From the NCBI GenBank assembly GCA_016222825.1, contig JACRQF010000009.1, forward strand, positions 682,001 to 746,000: a stretch of DNA of 64,000 bases, written 5' to 3'. A program made the position numbers and the translations under genes. Shown here in pieces: positions 16,650 to 25,248 of the stretch; position 1 is the first letter of the stretch; each line of letters starts with the position of its first letter. The stretch comes from Verrucomicrobiota bacterium (GTDB lineage: Bacteria; Verrucomicrobiota; Verrucomicrobiia; CAIQCK01). A model generated the notes under the pieces. The model was not told the origin of the DNA, searched no databases, and was given only the letters and a program-made list of their open reading frames with translations.

Positions 16650-17405
16650 ATGGCAGAACCCGATAATAAACTGATTGCCGGCGCCGGCACGGCTGCGGAG
16701 CGAGAGGAAATTGCGAAAATCGAGCGCAGCGCCTTCCGAAAGGCTGGGGTGCTCTTCGCTGTGCTGGCGGGGCTGGTGTTGCTGACCTCGCTGCCGCAGG
16801 TCCGCCACTTCATTTCAGAGAATTTGCCGGTTCTCAAGCAATCCATCCATGAATGCGGACCTTGGGCACCGGTGGTTTTCATGGGAGTCGTGGCGGTAAT
16901 GGTCGCCGCGGGCATCTCGCGGCTGGCGTTTCATTTCATTGGCGGAGCGTTGTTCGCCTTCTGGGGCGGCATGATCTGGACCTGCATCGGGACTATGATC
17001 GGCTACAGCGCCGTGTTTCTCGCTGTGCGGCAGTTGGGACTGCGCGATTCGCTTCTGCGCAAGCATCCCACGTGGCAGAAACTCGCCGGCAAGCTCAAGC
17101 ACAACACCGTGCCCGCCGTCATCCTCTTCCGACAGCTCCCCTTGCCCGGCATCGTCACCAACACCGTGCTCGCGCTCTCGCCCATCCGCCGGCGCGAGTT
17201 CTTCCTCGGCACCGTCATCGGGCTGATTCCCGAAGCCGTGCCGGCGACATTGATCGGCGCGGGACTCCGCAAGGAGGATATCGGCACGACCGCCGCCTAC
17301 ATGGTCGGCGCGGTCGCGCTTTTTATCGTCATCTGGATCGCGTGGGGCATCTACACACGCCGCGCCGCGGCCAGGGAAGGGATGTTGGAGCAGGACACGG
17401 AATGA
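16650..17405 (+). CDS. TVP38/TMEM64-family (DedA-like) membrane protein
   Basis: A 251-residue inner-membrane protein with a cytoplasmic N terminus, a helix at about 33-48, then the conserved VTT/SNARE-associated core ([55 protein letters not shown]) and a C-terminal helix. Members of this superfamily are thought to move or scramble lipids; the exact role here is unknown. Start chosen at ATG 16650 with GAGGAG five bases upstream; a TTG immediately before is also in frame. Its TGA overlaps the ATG of the GH95 gene (ATGA). Confidence 0.8.
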   Translation: MAEPDNKLIAGAGTAAEREEIAKIERSAFRKAGVLFAVLAGLVLLTSLPQVRHFISENLPVLKQSIHECGPWAPVVFMGVVAVMVAAGISRLAFHFIGGALFAFWGGMIWTCIGTMIGYSAVFLAVRQLGLRDSLLRKHPTWQKLAGKLKHNTVPAVILFRQLPLPGIVTNTVLALSPIRRREFFLGTVIGLIPEAVPATLIGAGLRKEDIGTTAAYMVGAVALFIVIWIAWGIYTRRAAAREGMLEQDTE

Positions 17406-19756
17406 AGACCAAACAACTCGCTGTATTTATCGGGCTGGGAATCGTCGCCGTGACCTGTGCCGTGGCCCAAGTCGCCCCCGACGCCCCGCTCTGCCTCTGG
17501 TATCGCCAGCCGGCTGCGAAATGGGAGGAAGCGCTGCCGGTCGGCAACGGCCACGTCGGCGCGATGGTCTTCGGCGTCGTGCCAGCCGAGCACATCCAGT
17601 TCAACGAACATACCGTCTGGACCGGCCAGCCGCACTCCTATGCTCACAAGGGCGCGGTGAAGGCGCTGCCGGAAATGCGGCGGCTGTTGTTCGAAGGGCG
17701 CGCGCTCGAACTCCGAGGCGACGTCAAAGCCGCCCGCGCCAAACAGAAAGAAGCTGAGGACCTCGCGATGCGGGAGTTCATGAGCGAGCCGCTGCGCCAG
17801 AAGGCGTATCAACCTTGCGGCGACCTTTGGATTGAGTTCGACGGCCACAAAAACGTGACGGACTACCGCCGCTGGCTCGACCTCGACAAGGCGCTGGCAG
17901 TGACGGAATACAAATGCGGCGACGTCACGTTCCGGCGCGTGATCTTCGCCTCGTATCCCGACCGCGCGCTCTATGTGGTGCTGGAAGCCGACAAAGAAGC
18001 CAAGCTCAACTGCGTCGTGCGCCTCAACAGTCCGCATGAGAACGCCCGAGTCACCGTCGAGGGCCGGACGCTCGTGTTGCGCGGAGAAGTTGAGCCGGGC
18101 GGCATCCGCTTCGAAAGCCGCGCCGATGTCGGCGGCAACGCCATCGCCAACGAGGGGAACGCGCTGCGCGTCACCGGAGCCACCCGGTTCGTCATCCGCC
18201 TCGTCGCCGCGACGAACTACAAGAACTACCGCGACCTTTCTGACGATCCGACGTCGCGCTGCGCGGCGCTGCTGAAGAAGTCCGCTGGCAAATCGTGGGA
18301 GCAGTTGCTGACGGCGCACGTCGCCGACCATCGCGCGCTGTTTGGCCGCGTGAGCCTCGACCTCGGCCGCACGCCCGCCGCGAAGAACCCGACCGACCAG
18401 CGCATCCGGGAATTCGCCGCCGGCAACGACCCGGACCTCGCCGCGCTCGCGTTCCAATACGGCCGTTACCTGCTCATCGGCTCCAGCCGCGCGGGCGGCC
18501 AGCCGGCAAACCTCCAGGGCATCTGGAACGACAAGCTGAAGCCGCCTTGGGACAGCAAATACACCTGCAACATCAACACGCAGATGAACTACTGGCCCGC
18601 CGAGGTCGGCGCGCTGGGCGAATGTCACGAGGCGCTTTTCGCGGCGCTTGACGATTTGGCGGAGACGGGCAGCGTTGTCGCGAAGGAGCACTACGGGGCA
18701 CGCGGCTGGGTGGTGCATCACAACTTCGACCTTTGGCGCGGCGCAGCGCCGATCAACGCCGCCAACCACGGCATCTGGATGACCGGCAGCGGCTGGATGG
18801 CGTTGCACCTCTGGGAACACTTCCTCTTCACGCAAGACCGCCAGTTCCTGAAGAAGACGGCCTTCCCGCTGATGAAAGGGGCCGCGCAGTTCTACGCCGA
18901 CTATCTCGTCGAGGATCCGCAGACCAAGTGGCTCGTCAGCGGCCCGTCGAACTCCCCCGAGCAAGGCGGTCTCGTCATGGGGCCGGCGATGGACCACCAG
19001 ATCATCCGCTCGCTCTTCGGCGCGTGCATCGAAGCGGCGAAGCTCCTCGGCTCGGACACGAAGTTCGCCGCCAAGCTCGCGGAACTGCGCCCGCGCATCG
19101 CGCCGAATCAGGTCGGCCAGCATCGCCAGCTTCAGGAATGGCTCGAAGACAAGGACGATCCGAAGAACACACATCGGCACGTCTCGCATCTGTGGGGAGT
19201 TTATCCCGGCGACGACATCACGTGGCGCGAGCCGAAGTTCTTCGACGCCGCGCGCCAGTCGCTCATCTACCGCGGCGACGCCGCCACCGGCTGGAGCATG
19301 GGATGGAAGGTGAACCTCTGGGCGCGATTCCTCGACGGCGACCACGCGCTGCTGATCCTGCGCAACCTCCTCCAACCCATCGGCGCGAAGAAAGGACAGG
19401 GCGGCATGTTCCCGAACCTCTTCGATGCACATCCGCCGTTCCAGATTGACGGCAACTTCGGCGCATCCGCCGGCATCGCGGAGATGCTGCTCCAGAGCCA
19501 CATCCGCAATCCCGACGGCACGTTCCTCATCCATCTCTTGCCCGCGCTGCCGAAAGCGTGGCCGACTGGCAGCGTCAAGGGCTTGCGCGCGCGCGGCGGC
19601 TTCGAGGTGGACATCGCGTGGAAGGACGGCAAGCTTGCCGGAGCAACGATCCGCAGCATCGCCGGCACCGCGTGCAAGGCGCGGTTAGGAGACAAAGTGG
19701 TGGACCTGAAGTTGAAGCCGGGAGAATCGCGCCGGTTTGATGGCAGCCTCCAGTGA
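17402..19756 (+). CDS. exported glycoside hydrolase family 95 (alpha-L-fucosidase-like)
   Basis: A 784-residue enzyme with an N-terminal signal peptide (about 1-23, ending CAVAQ). The N-terminal beta domain begins [19 protein letters not shown], the hallmark of GH95. In the alpha/alpha toroid, [14 protein letters not shown] carries the paired Asn residues (N390, N392), SNSPEQGG carries the general acid (E520), and QIDGNFG carries D683; these match the catalytic set of Bifidobacterium 1,2-alpha-L-fucosidase as I remember it. It probably removes alpha-1,2-fucose or alpha-L-galactose from glycans. It overlaps the preceding membrane protein stop by four bases. Confidence 0.92.
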   Translation: MKTKQLAVFIGLGIVAVTCAVAQVAPDAPLCLWYRQPAAKWEEALPVGNGHVGAMVFGVVPAEHIQFNEHTVWTGQPHSYAHKGAVKALPEMRRLLFEGRALELRGDVKAARAKQKEAEDLAMREFMSEPLRQKAYQPCGDLWIEFDGHKNVTDYRRWLDLDKALAVTEYKCGDVTFRRVIFASYPDRALYVVLEADKEAKLNCVVRLNSPHENARVTVEGRTLVLRGEVEPGGIRFESRADVGGNAIANEGNALRVTGATRFVIRLVAATNYKNYRDLSDDPTSRCAALLKKSAGKSWEQLLTAHVADHRALFGRVSLDLGRTPAAKNPTDQRIREFAAGNDPDLAALAFQYGRYLLIGSSRAGGQPANLQGIWNDKLKPPWDSKYTCNINTQMNYWPAEVGALGECHEALFAALDDLAETGSVVAKEHYGARGWVVHHNFDLWRGAAPINAANHGIWMTGSGWMALHLWEHFLFTQDRQFLKKTAFPLMKGAAQFYADYLVEDPQTKWLVSGPSNSPEQGGLVMGPAMDHQIIRSLFGACIEAAKLLGSDTKFAAKLAELRPRIAPNQVGQHRQLQEWLEDKDDPKNTHRHVSHLWGVYPGDDITWREPKFFDAARQSLIYRGDAATGWSMGWKVNLWARFLDGDHALLILRNLLQPIGAKKGQGGMFPNLFDAHPPFQIDGNFGASAGIAEMLLQSHIRNPDGTFLIHLLPALPKAWPTGSVKGLRARGGFEVDIAWKDGKLAGATIRSIAGTACKARLGDKVVDLKLKPGESRRFDGSLQ

Positions 19757-19823
19757 CATCCGCCGGAAAAGAATGTGATTTTCCCCGGCTGCTTGCTTAA
19801 CTTGCGCGGTGAGAAAACCCGGC

Positions 19824-21638
19824 ATGCCCAGTTCCCGGCGCGGCGATCCGACGATGACGGCCAAGGCCCGTTCGTCGCGGGAGATCATCCGCCGCGTCGC
19901 CGTCTATTTACGCCCCTACAAATGGATGGCCGTGGGCACAGTTGCGTGCGCCGTTCTCTCGCTGGTCTTCGCGTTCGCCTTCCCAAAACTGACGCAGTTC
20001 GTCATTGACGAGATCATTGCGAAGAAGCAGCTGGAGATGCTTGCGCCGGTGATGCTGGCGCTGCTGGGGGCGTTCCTGCTGCGCGATGTTTTCAACAGCC
20101 TGCGCATCCGCATCAACAACACGCTGGAGCAGCACGTCATCTTCGACATGCGCCGCCAGCTTTACAGCCGGCTCCAGCGGCTCCCCGTCAACTACTTCGA
20201 CCAGCGCGCCTCCGGCGACCTTATGACGCGCGTCGTCGAGGACGTGAACAACGTCGAGCGGCTGCTGATTGACGGCACCGAGCAGGGCACCGTCTCCATC
20301 CTGAGCGTGATCGGCGTGCTGGTGATTCTGTTCGCAATGAACCCGACGCTCGCGGCGGTGGCGATGGTTCCGCTGCCGCTGCTGGCCGGCGGCGCGCTCT
20401 GGTATACGATCACCGCCCATCGGCGCTACCGCGCGCAACGCGAAGCCGCCAGCGCGATGAACGCGCTGCTGATGGACAACCTCCAAGGCATCCGGCAGAT
20501 CAAGGCGTTTGGCCGGGAGCCACACGAGGACGACCGCTTCGCCTCGCGCGCCGACGACCTGCGCCACAGCACGCTCGGCATCATGCGCGCGTGGTCGAAC
20601 TATTCGCCCGCGATGAGCTTCGTCGCCGCGCTCGGCACCGGTCTCGTGCTTTGGATTGGCGGACGCCAGGCCATCGCCGGCGAGATGACACTCGGCGAAC
20701 TCATGGGCTTTATCCTCTACCTCGCGCTCTTCTACGAGCCGATCGGCCGGCTGCACGGCTTGAACCAGATGCTCCAGTCCGCTCGCGCCGCCGGGGAGCG
20801 CGTCTTCGATATCCTCGACGCCGCGCCGGAAGGGCGCGACCCGCGCCGCACGCAGACGCTACGAACGCCCGTCAGCGGCGAGGTGGTTTTTGAGAACGTC
20901 GGCTTCCGCTACCAGGACGGACAGCCGGTGCTGCACGACATTTCCCTCCACGCGCGCCCCGGCGAGGTCATCGCGCTCGTCGGGCCGACGGGCGCGGGCA
21001 AATCCACGCTCGTCAACCTCCTGCCGGCGTTCTACGAGTTCAGCAAAGGCCGCGTGACGATTGACGGCCAGGACATCGGCACCGTCAGTCTCGAATCGTT
21101 GCGCGAGCAAATCAGCATCGTCAGCCAGGAGCCGTTCCTCTTCAACGGCACCGTGCGCGAGAACATCCTCTACGGGAAGCTCGACGCGACGGAGGCGGAG
21201 TTGCAGGACGCGGCGCGCGCCGCCAACTGCCACGAGTTCATCAGCCGCCTGCCGCAAGGCTACGATTCCCATGTCGGCGAGCGCGGAGTAAAGCTCAGCG
21301 TCGGCGAAAAACAGCGCGTCAGCATCGCCCGTGCGTTGCTGAAGAACACGCCGCTCCTCATTCTCGACGAAGCCACCGCCAGCGTGGACACCGCCACCGA
21401 AAAACTCATCCAAGAGGCATTGGAACGACTCATGGCCCGCCGCACCAGCTTTGTCATCGCCCACCGCCTCAGCACCATCCGCCGCGCCGACCAGATCCTC
21501 GTCCTACGCCAGGGCCGCATCATCGAGCGCGGCACCCACGACGAACTCATGGCCCAGGACGGCCTCTACACCCGCCTCGCCCGCATCCAAAACACCACTT
21601 TCATCGAAGAAAGTTTCGAGAAACTTCAGGTGCCCTGA
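19824..21638 (+). CDS. MsbA-like ABC exporter (fused membrane and ATPase domains)
   Basis: About 604 residues. The N-terminal half holds six membrane helices of a type IV ABC exporter (VYLRPYKWMAVGTVACAVLS to LYLALFYEPIG). The C-terminal ATPase has Walker A GPTGAGKST (about 388), Q-loop VSQEPFLF, signature LSVGEKQRV, Walker B LLILDEATASVD and H-loop AHRLST. This half-transporter would work as a homodimer; lipid A flippase or a drug/lipid exporter are the usual roles. The frame is open from a GTG at 19809, with ATGs at 19824 and 19854; 19824 was chosen because GGTGAG lies about 10 bases upstream. Confidence 0.88.
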   Translation: MPSSRRGDPTMTAKARSSREIIRRVAVYLRPYKWMAVGTVACAVLSLVFAFAFPKLTQFVIDEIIAKKQLEMLAPVMLALLGAFLLRDVFNSLRIRINNTLEQHVIFDMRRQLYSRLQRLPVNYFDQRASGDLMTRVVEDVNNVERLLIDGTEQGTVSILSVIGVLVILFAMNPTLAAVAMVPLPLLAGGALWYTITAHRRYRAQREAASAMNALLMDNLQGIRQIKAFGREPHEDDRFASRADDLRHSTLGIMRAWSNYSPAMSFVAALGTGLVLWIGGRQAIAGEMTLGELMGFILYLALFYEPIGRLHGLNQMLQSARAAGERVFDILDAAPEGRDPRRTQTLRTPVSGEVVFENVGFRYQDGQPVLHDISLHARPGEVIALVGPTGAGKSTLVNLLPAFYEFSKGRVTIDGQDIGTVSLESLREQISIVSQEPFLFNGTVRENILYGKLDATEAELQDAARAANCHEFISRLPQGYDSHVGERGVKLSVGEKQRVSIARALLKNTPLLILDEATASVDTATEKLIQEALERLMARRTSFVIAHRLSTIRRADQILVLRQGRIIERGTHDELMAQDGLYTRLARIQNTTFIEESFEKLQVP

Positions 21639-21720
21639 CGCTGCGCGGCGAGCGTCTTGGTTTGCCCCCAAAGCTGACAGTTATTCTCTCCCGACCGGTT
21701 TAACGTCCGCGCTCAAGGGT

Positions 21721-21736
21721 GCCGCGGCTTCGCGGC
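21721..21736. terminator. GC-rich stem-loop between convergent genes
   Basis: GCCGCG-GCTT-CGCGGC forms a perfect 6-bp stem with a 4-base loop, between the stop of the ABC exporter (21638) and the stop of the convergent small membrane protein (21763). There is no T tract, so its role as a terminator is uncertain. Confidence 0.35.
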
Positions 21737-21762
21737 GTCCCCAGCAGCGCGTGGTTCGGTCT

Positions 21763-22050
21763 TCATTTGTGTTTTAGTCTCTGGATCAGAAGAGAGATCA
21801 ACCATGACCAGCCCATCAGAAGAAAGAAAACCAACGGCATCCACAGATAAGGGCCATCAATTGAGCTTCCCGGCTTGACTGGTATCAGTGTCAATGGCCA
21901 GAAGAAAACCGTAACGGGGATTCCACAGATTACTGCCACATAGCCGGTCTTCCAGACAAGGATGTCGGCCCATGCGATTGAATGGAGCACGAACAGCGAT
22001 GGACTAAGGATCAGGAAGATGATTCCCATTCGTTTGAGTGGCTGTTTCAT
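21763..22050 (-). CDS. hypothetical membrane protein, 95 aa
   Basis: Starts at ATG 22050 (MKQPLKRMG) and has three hydrophobic segments: about 9-24, 32-50 and 70-88, ending in a basic tail RLKHK. The frame is open further upstream but that part lacks hydrophobic character and looks non-coding. The GC content is lower than in surrounding genes. The family is not recognised. Confidence 0.6.
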   Translation of the reverse strand: MKQPLKRMGIIFLILSPSLFVLHSIAWADILVWKTGYVAVICGIPVTVFFWPLTLIPVKPGSSIDGPYLWMPLVFFLLMGWSWLISLLIQRLKHK

Positions 22051-22349
22051 GTCTTCATTCGGTTTGTAACAGGCAGGGCTGGGTATTGGCGAGAGTCTTC
22101 CGGGCCATCTTCCCGACCCTCGACGCCCCACGAGCCGAGGCTGGCGCACACTGCTAGGACACCCACTCGCGGCGCCGGAGGAAGGTCCTTATCGCCGCAG
22201 TCCCGCTCAACATCTCCGCCGCGCCATCCGCATTCCTTCGCCCGCGCCTTCGCTTCCCTCGCCCGCCGGGGTGTCCGGCGGACCACTCCGCGTTCATCTC
22301 CAGCGCCGCTATAGCGGTGCGAGCCGCCGGGGGATCGTTGCCGCGCACC
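22051..22349. other. intergenic region without recognised gene
   Basis: About 300 bases between the small membrane protein and the 21-bp tandem array. It is open in more than one frame because of its base composition, but I see no ribosome-binding site, conserved protein or RNA structure in it. Confidence 0.5.
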
Positions 22350-22664
22350 AAGGGGTGCATCCCGCCCGTTACGGAATCATTTCCCTGCCGTAAGGGATGG
22401 TCTTTAGGCTGCAAGGGGTCAATCTCTTGCCGCAGGTGATGCATCTCCAGCCGGAGGTGATGAATCCCTCGCCAAAAGGGATTCATCTCCAGCCCCAAGG
22501 GATCAATCCCTTCTCGCTGGGGATGCATCACCTACCGCAAGGGATCAATCCCCTGCCGCTGGGGATTCATCTCCGGTCGAAAGGGACGAATCCCCCGCCG
22601 AAAGGGATTCATCTCCAACCGCAGGGGATTCATCCCTTTTGGCTGGGGATACGTTACTTACGCC
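22350..22664. repeat. 21-bp tandem array, 15 units, open on both strands
   Basis: Fifteen consecutive 21-base units with no length change between 22350 and 22664. The consensus is about AAGGGATNCATCNC plus NNNNGCC-type ends, for example AAGGGATTCATCTCCAGC. Each unit has an imperfect palindromic core GGGATNNATCCC. Because 21 is a multiple of three, both strands carry open frames of heptad repeats: plus strand GIHLQPQ-GINPFSL-type units (22397-22690) and minus strand GIDPLGL-EMNPFWR-type units (22154-22531). Neither frame has a clear separate ribosome-binding site. A further degenerate unit may precede at 22329. Confidence 0.85.
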
Positions 22665-22768
22665 GCCGGTCGCTTCAACGGCGGGCTTGATGACCTTGAC
22701 AAGCGACTGAATGCGCCCCGACGCCTCGGCCTTGGCGGCACCGCAGCGCCGTCCCACCCGAACCGCGC

Positions 22769-22796
22769 TTGACTGCCCCTCGCGTTGTGTTACACA
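22769..22796 (+). promoter_or_regulatory. candidate nikR promoter
   Basis: TTGACT at 22769-22774, then 16 bases, then TACACA at 22791-22796. The -10 side overlaps the left half of the NikR-operator-like palindrome, which would allow repression. The -10 match is weak. Confidence 0.35.
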
Positions 22797-22815
22797 GAGC
22801 ATCATAGCGTAACAC
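22787..22815. promoter_or_regulatory. NikR operator-like palindrome
   Basis: GTGTTAC at 22787-22793 and GTAACAC at 22809-22815 form a perfect 7/7 inverted repeat with a 15-base spacer, ending one base before the nikR ATG (22817). It closely matches the GTGTTAC/GTAACAC operator type I recall for NikR of delta-proteobacteria such as Geobacter, where the reported spacer is 13-14 bases. Autoregulation of nikR by metal is the natural reading. Confidence 0.75.
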
Positions 22816-22816
22816 C

Positions 22817-23254
22817 ATGAAACGATCACACCATGAGGGCGTCACACGGTTCAGCATTTCGTTGAACAAACAGCTTCTCCAGAGCCTCGATGCGATGACG
22901 CGCGAGAAGGGCTACACGAACCGCTCGCTGGCCATTGCCGACATGATCCGCGCCCAGCTCGTCGAGCACCATCAACAGCACGGCAGCCAGGAAATCGCCG
23001 GCACGATCACACTGCTCTACGACCACCATAAGCGCCACCTTCCGGCGTTGCTGACGGACATCCAGCACGACCACGAGCACGTCATCATTTCCACCGTCCA
23101 CGCACACCTCGACCACGACAATTGCATGGAGGTGTTGCTGGTCCGCGGGAAAGCCGCCGCGATCAAGTCCATCGCCGACCAACTCATCGCCGCCAAGGGC
23201 GTCAAGCACGGCAAGCTGACGGTGACCGCGACCGGCAAGGATTTGCCGGGCTGA
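22817..23254 (+). CDS. nikR: nickel-responsive ribbon-helix-helix regulator NikR
   Basis: A 145-residue protein. The N-terminal ribbon-helix-helix DNA-binding domain (GVTRFSISLNKQLLQSLD, about 8-50) is followed by an ACT-like metal-binding domain. The nickel ligands of E. coli NikR (H76, H87, H89, C95) align with H84, H95, H97 and C103 (STVHAHLDHDNCMEV). It would sense nickel and repress target promoters, starting with its own via the palindrome at 22787-22815. Convergent with the hypB-like gene (only three bases between stops), and part of a nickel-related neighbourhood. Confidence 0.93.
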   Translation: MKRSHHEGVTRFSISLNKQLLQSLDAMTREKGYTNRSLAIADMIRAQLVEHHQQHGSQEIAGTITLLYDHHKRHLPALLTDIQHDHEHVIISTVHAHLDHDNCMEVLLVRGKAAAIKSIADQLIAAKGVKHGKLTVTATGKDLPG

Positions 23255-23257
23255 GGC

Positions 23258-23968
23258 TCAGTCGAACACTGCGGCGACCTTCCCCAACTCCTCCGCAAAG
23301 CGTGTGCGGAGAATCTGCTCCGGATGGCCAGTGGCGGCTTCCAGACTTGGGTCGCGCTGGATGGAGCCGAGAAACTTCGCGTGGCTGACGAAAGGGCTGT
23401 GGGCGGCGGTGCTCAAGTTCTCGATGATGCCGAGCAACGGCACGTTGAGCCGCTCGAACAGCGCCAGCGACCGTTTCAGCGTCTCCACCGACAACACGGC
23501 CGGCGTGGTCACGGCGAGCAGTTCCGCGCGCTTGATCCAACGCACCATGTCCAGCGAGGCATCGCCGATGCCCGGCGGCATGTCCACGACGAGGAAATCC
23601 TGTTCGCCCCACTGCGTCACCGCCAACAACTCCAGCGCCGCCTGCGAGACATCGCTGCCCCGCAGCGGCACGGCGCGGCCCTGCGAGAAAAACGACATGG
23701 ACATGAACGTGATGCCGTGCGCCAACGGCGGGTTGAGGCCCGTCTCCTCCGTGTAGTGCGCGTCGTTGATGCCGAGGATGATATGGTCGGACGCGCCGGT
23801 GAAATCGAGATCGAGCAGCGCCGCGCGATGGCCTTTGTGCGCCAGCAGCAATGCGAGCACCGAGGCGATGGAGCTTTTGCCGATGCCGCCCTTCCAGCCG
23901 GTGACGGCGACGATCCGCTTCACACCGGCAAGCCGCTTCTCAATGACGGAGCTTCGTGGATCAATCAT
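23258..23968 (-). CDS. MinD/Mrp-type ATPase, archaeal HypB-like nickel maturation factor
   Basis: A 236-residue P-loop ATPase with deviant Walker A KGGIGKSS (26-33), DLDFTGASDHIILG at about 53-66 and VVDMPPGIGD (127-136). The N terminus (DPRSSVIEKRL) and PLRGSDVSQAALELL match what I remember of the Thermococcus kodakarensis HypB, an atypical MinD-family protein that replaces the GTPase HypB and works with HypA in hydrogenase nickel insertion. The CPxC cluster motif of ordinary Mrp proteins is missing. Its ATG overlaps the TGA of hypA, so the two are coupled, as partners. It may also be labelled generically as a Mrp/NBP35-like protein. Confidence 0.8.
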   Translation of the reverse strand: MIDPRSSVIEKRLAGVKRIVAVTGWKGGIGKSSIASVLALLLAHKGHRAALLDLDFTGASDHIILGINDAHYTEETGLNPPLAHGITFMSMSFFSQGRAVPLRGSDVSQAALELLAVTQWGEQDFLVVDMPPGIGDASLDMVRWIKRAELLAVTTPAVLSVETLKRSLALFERLNVPLLGIIENLSTAAHSPFVSHAKFLGSIQRDPSLEAATGHPEQILRTRFAEELGKVAAVFD

Positions 23969-24372
23969 GGCTGCCCTGTGATTTCCTGGATGAACACGCC
24001 GCGGCCCCGCACGATGGAGAAGTCCGGGCTGCCGCAGGCGGGACAACGCATATAAACGTGCGCCATCTCCGGCACGAAATGAATGGCTTCGCGCTCCTCC
24101 TCGCTGACCTTCGCGTCCTGCTCTGAAAACTCCTTCTTGCAGGCCTGGCACTCGAACGCCGCCTCGCCCCGCACAACGCGAACCTCTGCATCCTGAAGCA
24201 GCGGCTCCGCCTGGGTGAGTTGGTTCTTTACGAGTGAAGCAAACATCTCGGCGTCAATACTCTGCAGTTCGCCGATGTTCAGAACGATCTCTTCCACCAC
24301 GGACATCTTCTGCTGCCGTGCCGTCTCCGCAGCGGATGCAATCACCGCCTCAGCCAAAGCCCATTCGTGCAT
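23965..24372 (-). CDS. hypA: hydrogenase nickel-insertion protein HypA, archaeal-like long form
   Basis: A 135-residue HypA. The start at 24372 gives the obligatory MHE N terminus whose His2 binds nickel. The zinc site uses C75-x2-C78 and C110-x2-C113 with a 31-residue insert between the pairs, longer than in E. coli HypA (113-116 residues in total) and similar to the Thermococcus form. The segments MHEWALAEAV, IHFVPEMAHVY and VRGRGVFI also resemble the archaeal protein. It delivers nickel to [NiFe] hydrogenase with the MinD-type partner encoded immediately downstream. No hydrogenase genes are in the window. Confidence 0.88.
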   Translation of the reverse strand: MHEWALAEAVIASAAETARQQKMSVVEEIVLNIGELQSIDAEMFASLVKNQLTQAEPLLQDAEVRVVRGEAAFECQACKKEFSEQDAKVSEEEREAIHFVPEMAHVYMRCPACGSPDFSIVRGRGVFIQEITGQP

Positions 24373-24398
24373 GTGTTCTTGGTTCCTCGACTCAACAC
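24373..24398. promoter_or_regulatory. weak NikR-like half-site pair upstream of hypA
   Basis: GTGTT (24373-24377) and AACAC (24394-24398) are inverted around 16 bases, directly next to the hypA ATG. The outer five bases equal those of the nikR operator but the spacing is three bases shorter and the inner bases differ, so binding by NikR is only a possibility. Confidence 0.25.
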
Positions 24399-24631
24399 TA
24401 GGCGGTCGCGCCGCGTTCGGCAAGACCTGCGCCGAAAGGAGATGGAGTTATCCCCTCCAAATTGCGGCGTCAGCCTCAAAGCGGCAAAACGTCAGAACGA
24501 AACCGTCGTCCGCAGCCCGAACACGATGGCGCCTCTTGATATCGTGGAGCCGCCAGCTCCGTGCGTGAGTGAGTGTGTCACATCGAACTTGACTGTTGAC
24601 ACCACGGAGGCTTTCAGCAAGATTCCGCGGC

Positions 24632-25105
24632 ATGGCGAGCCGGAAACAACCTCGTTTTCATGACCGATGGCTGAGGTGGGTCAGCGTTGGTTTGCTGGCC
24701 GCTTGGTCTGCAGCAGCGGGTTTGATCCATGGCGGTTTACTGTTTCTTTGCATGGTCACCAGCTCCCACTCTCCCGAATTCGCCTTCGACGGTTCGTGCC
24801 TGACGCTGGTTCTGGCGCACGACGATTTGCAAGCGCCTGCTACTGCGGAGCGATCATCGGGCAGGGCCGTTTACGACGAGCCAGCGCATGCCAACCACGA
24901 GTTTCAAGCCCGGCTGCTCAACCAACCGGTGACGTTGGCCTGCGCGAAGGATTCCCCGACGGTGAGCGCGCCCGTTGTTGCGGCGATGGCATTGCCGCTG
25001 ATACGTGTCGAAGACGCACCTCGACTGGTCCTCGCTTCCACGCGCGGTCCGCCGGGCGCCGTCGCCGCACTGCTCGACCTCCGCTCCATCCATCTCCTGC
25101 TCTGA
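24632..25105 (+). CDS. hypothetical membrane-anchored protein ahead of RND efflux operon
   Basis: 157 residues from ATG 24632; a TTG at 24596 is also in frame. One hydrophobic segment at about 17-43 (VSVGLLAAWSAAAGLIHGG) could be a signal anchor; the rest is periplasmic-looking with His residues (SHSPEF, LAHDD, AHANHEF). It is followed 143 bases later by the metal-efflux adaptor gene on the same strand, so it may be an accessory metal-binding or periplasmic protein of that operon. The family is not recognised. Confidence 0.55.
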   Translation: MASRKQPRFHDRWLRWVSVGLLAAWSAAAGLIHGGLLFLCMVTSSHSPEFAFDGSCLTLVLAHDDLQAPATAERSSGRAVYDEPAHANHEFQARLLNQPVTLACAKDSPTVSAPVVAAMALPLIRVEDAPRLVLASTRGPPGAVAALLDLRSIHLLL

Positions 25106-25248
25106 GCCTGCCGTGTTCGCGGCAGAGAGGGCAGACGTGTGTTCGCGTCTGAAGCCGTCCCCTGCTTGGATTTCCGCCCGACTGCCTCGGCGGGCTGATT
25201 TCTCCCTCCAGTTGGAATTCCCGGACTGTGCCGAGGCGTAACACGAGT

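Noticed and set aside
17351-19534. Open frame of 727 codons opposite the GH95 gene
   Set aside because: No recognisable domain; full overlap with a well-supported fucosidase.
22154-22690. Overlapping open frames on both strands in the 21-bp array as protein genes
   Set aside because: Open frames follow automatically from a 21-base period. No independent ribosome-binding site or conserved flanking domain supports translation, so the array is reported as a repeat only.
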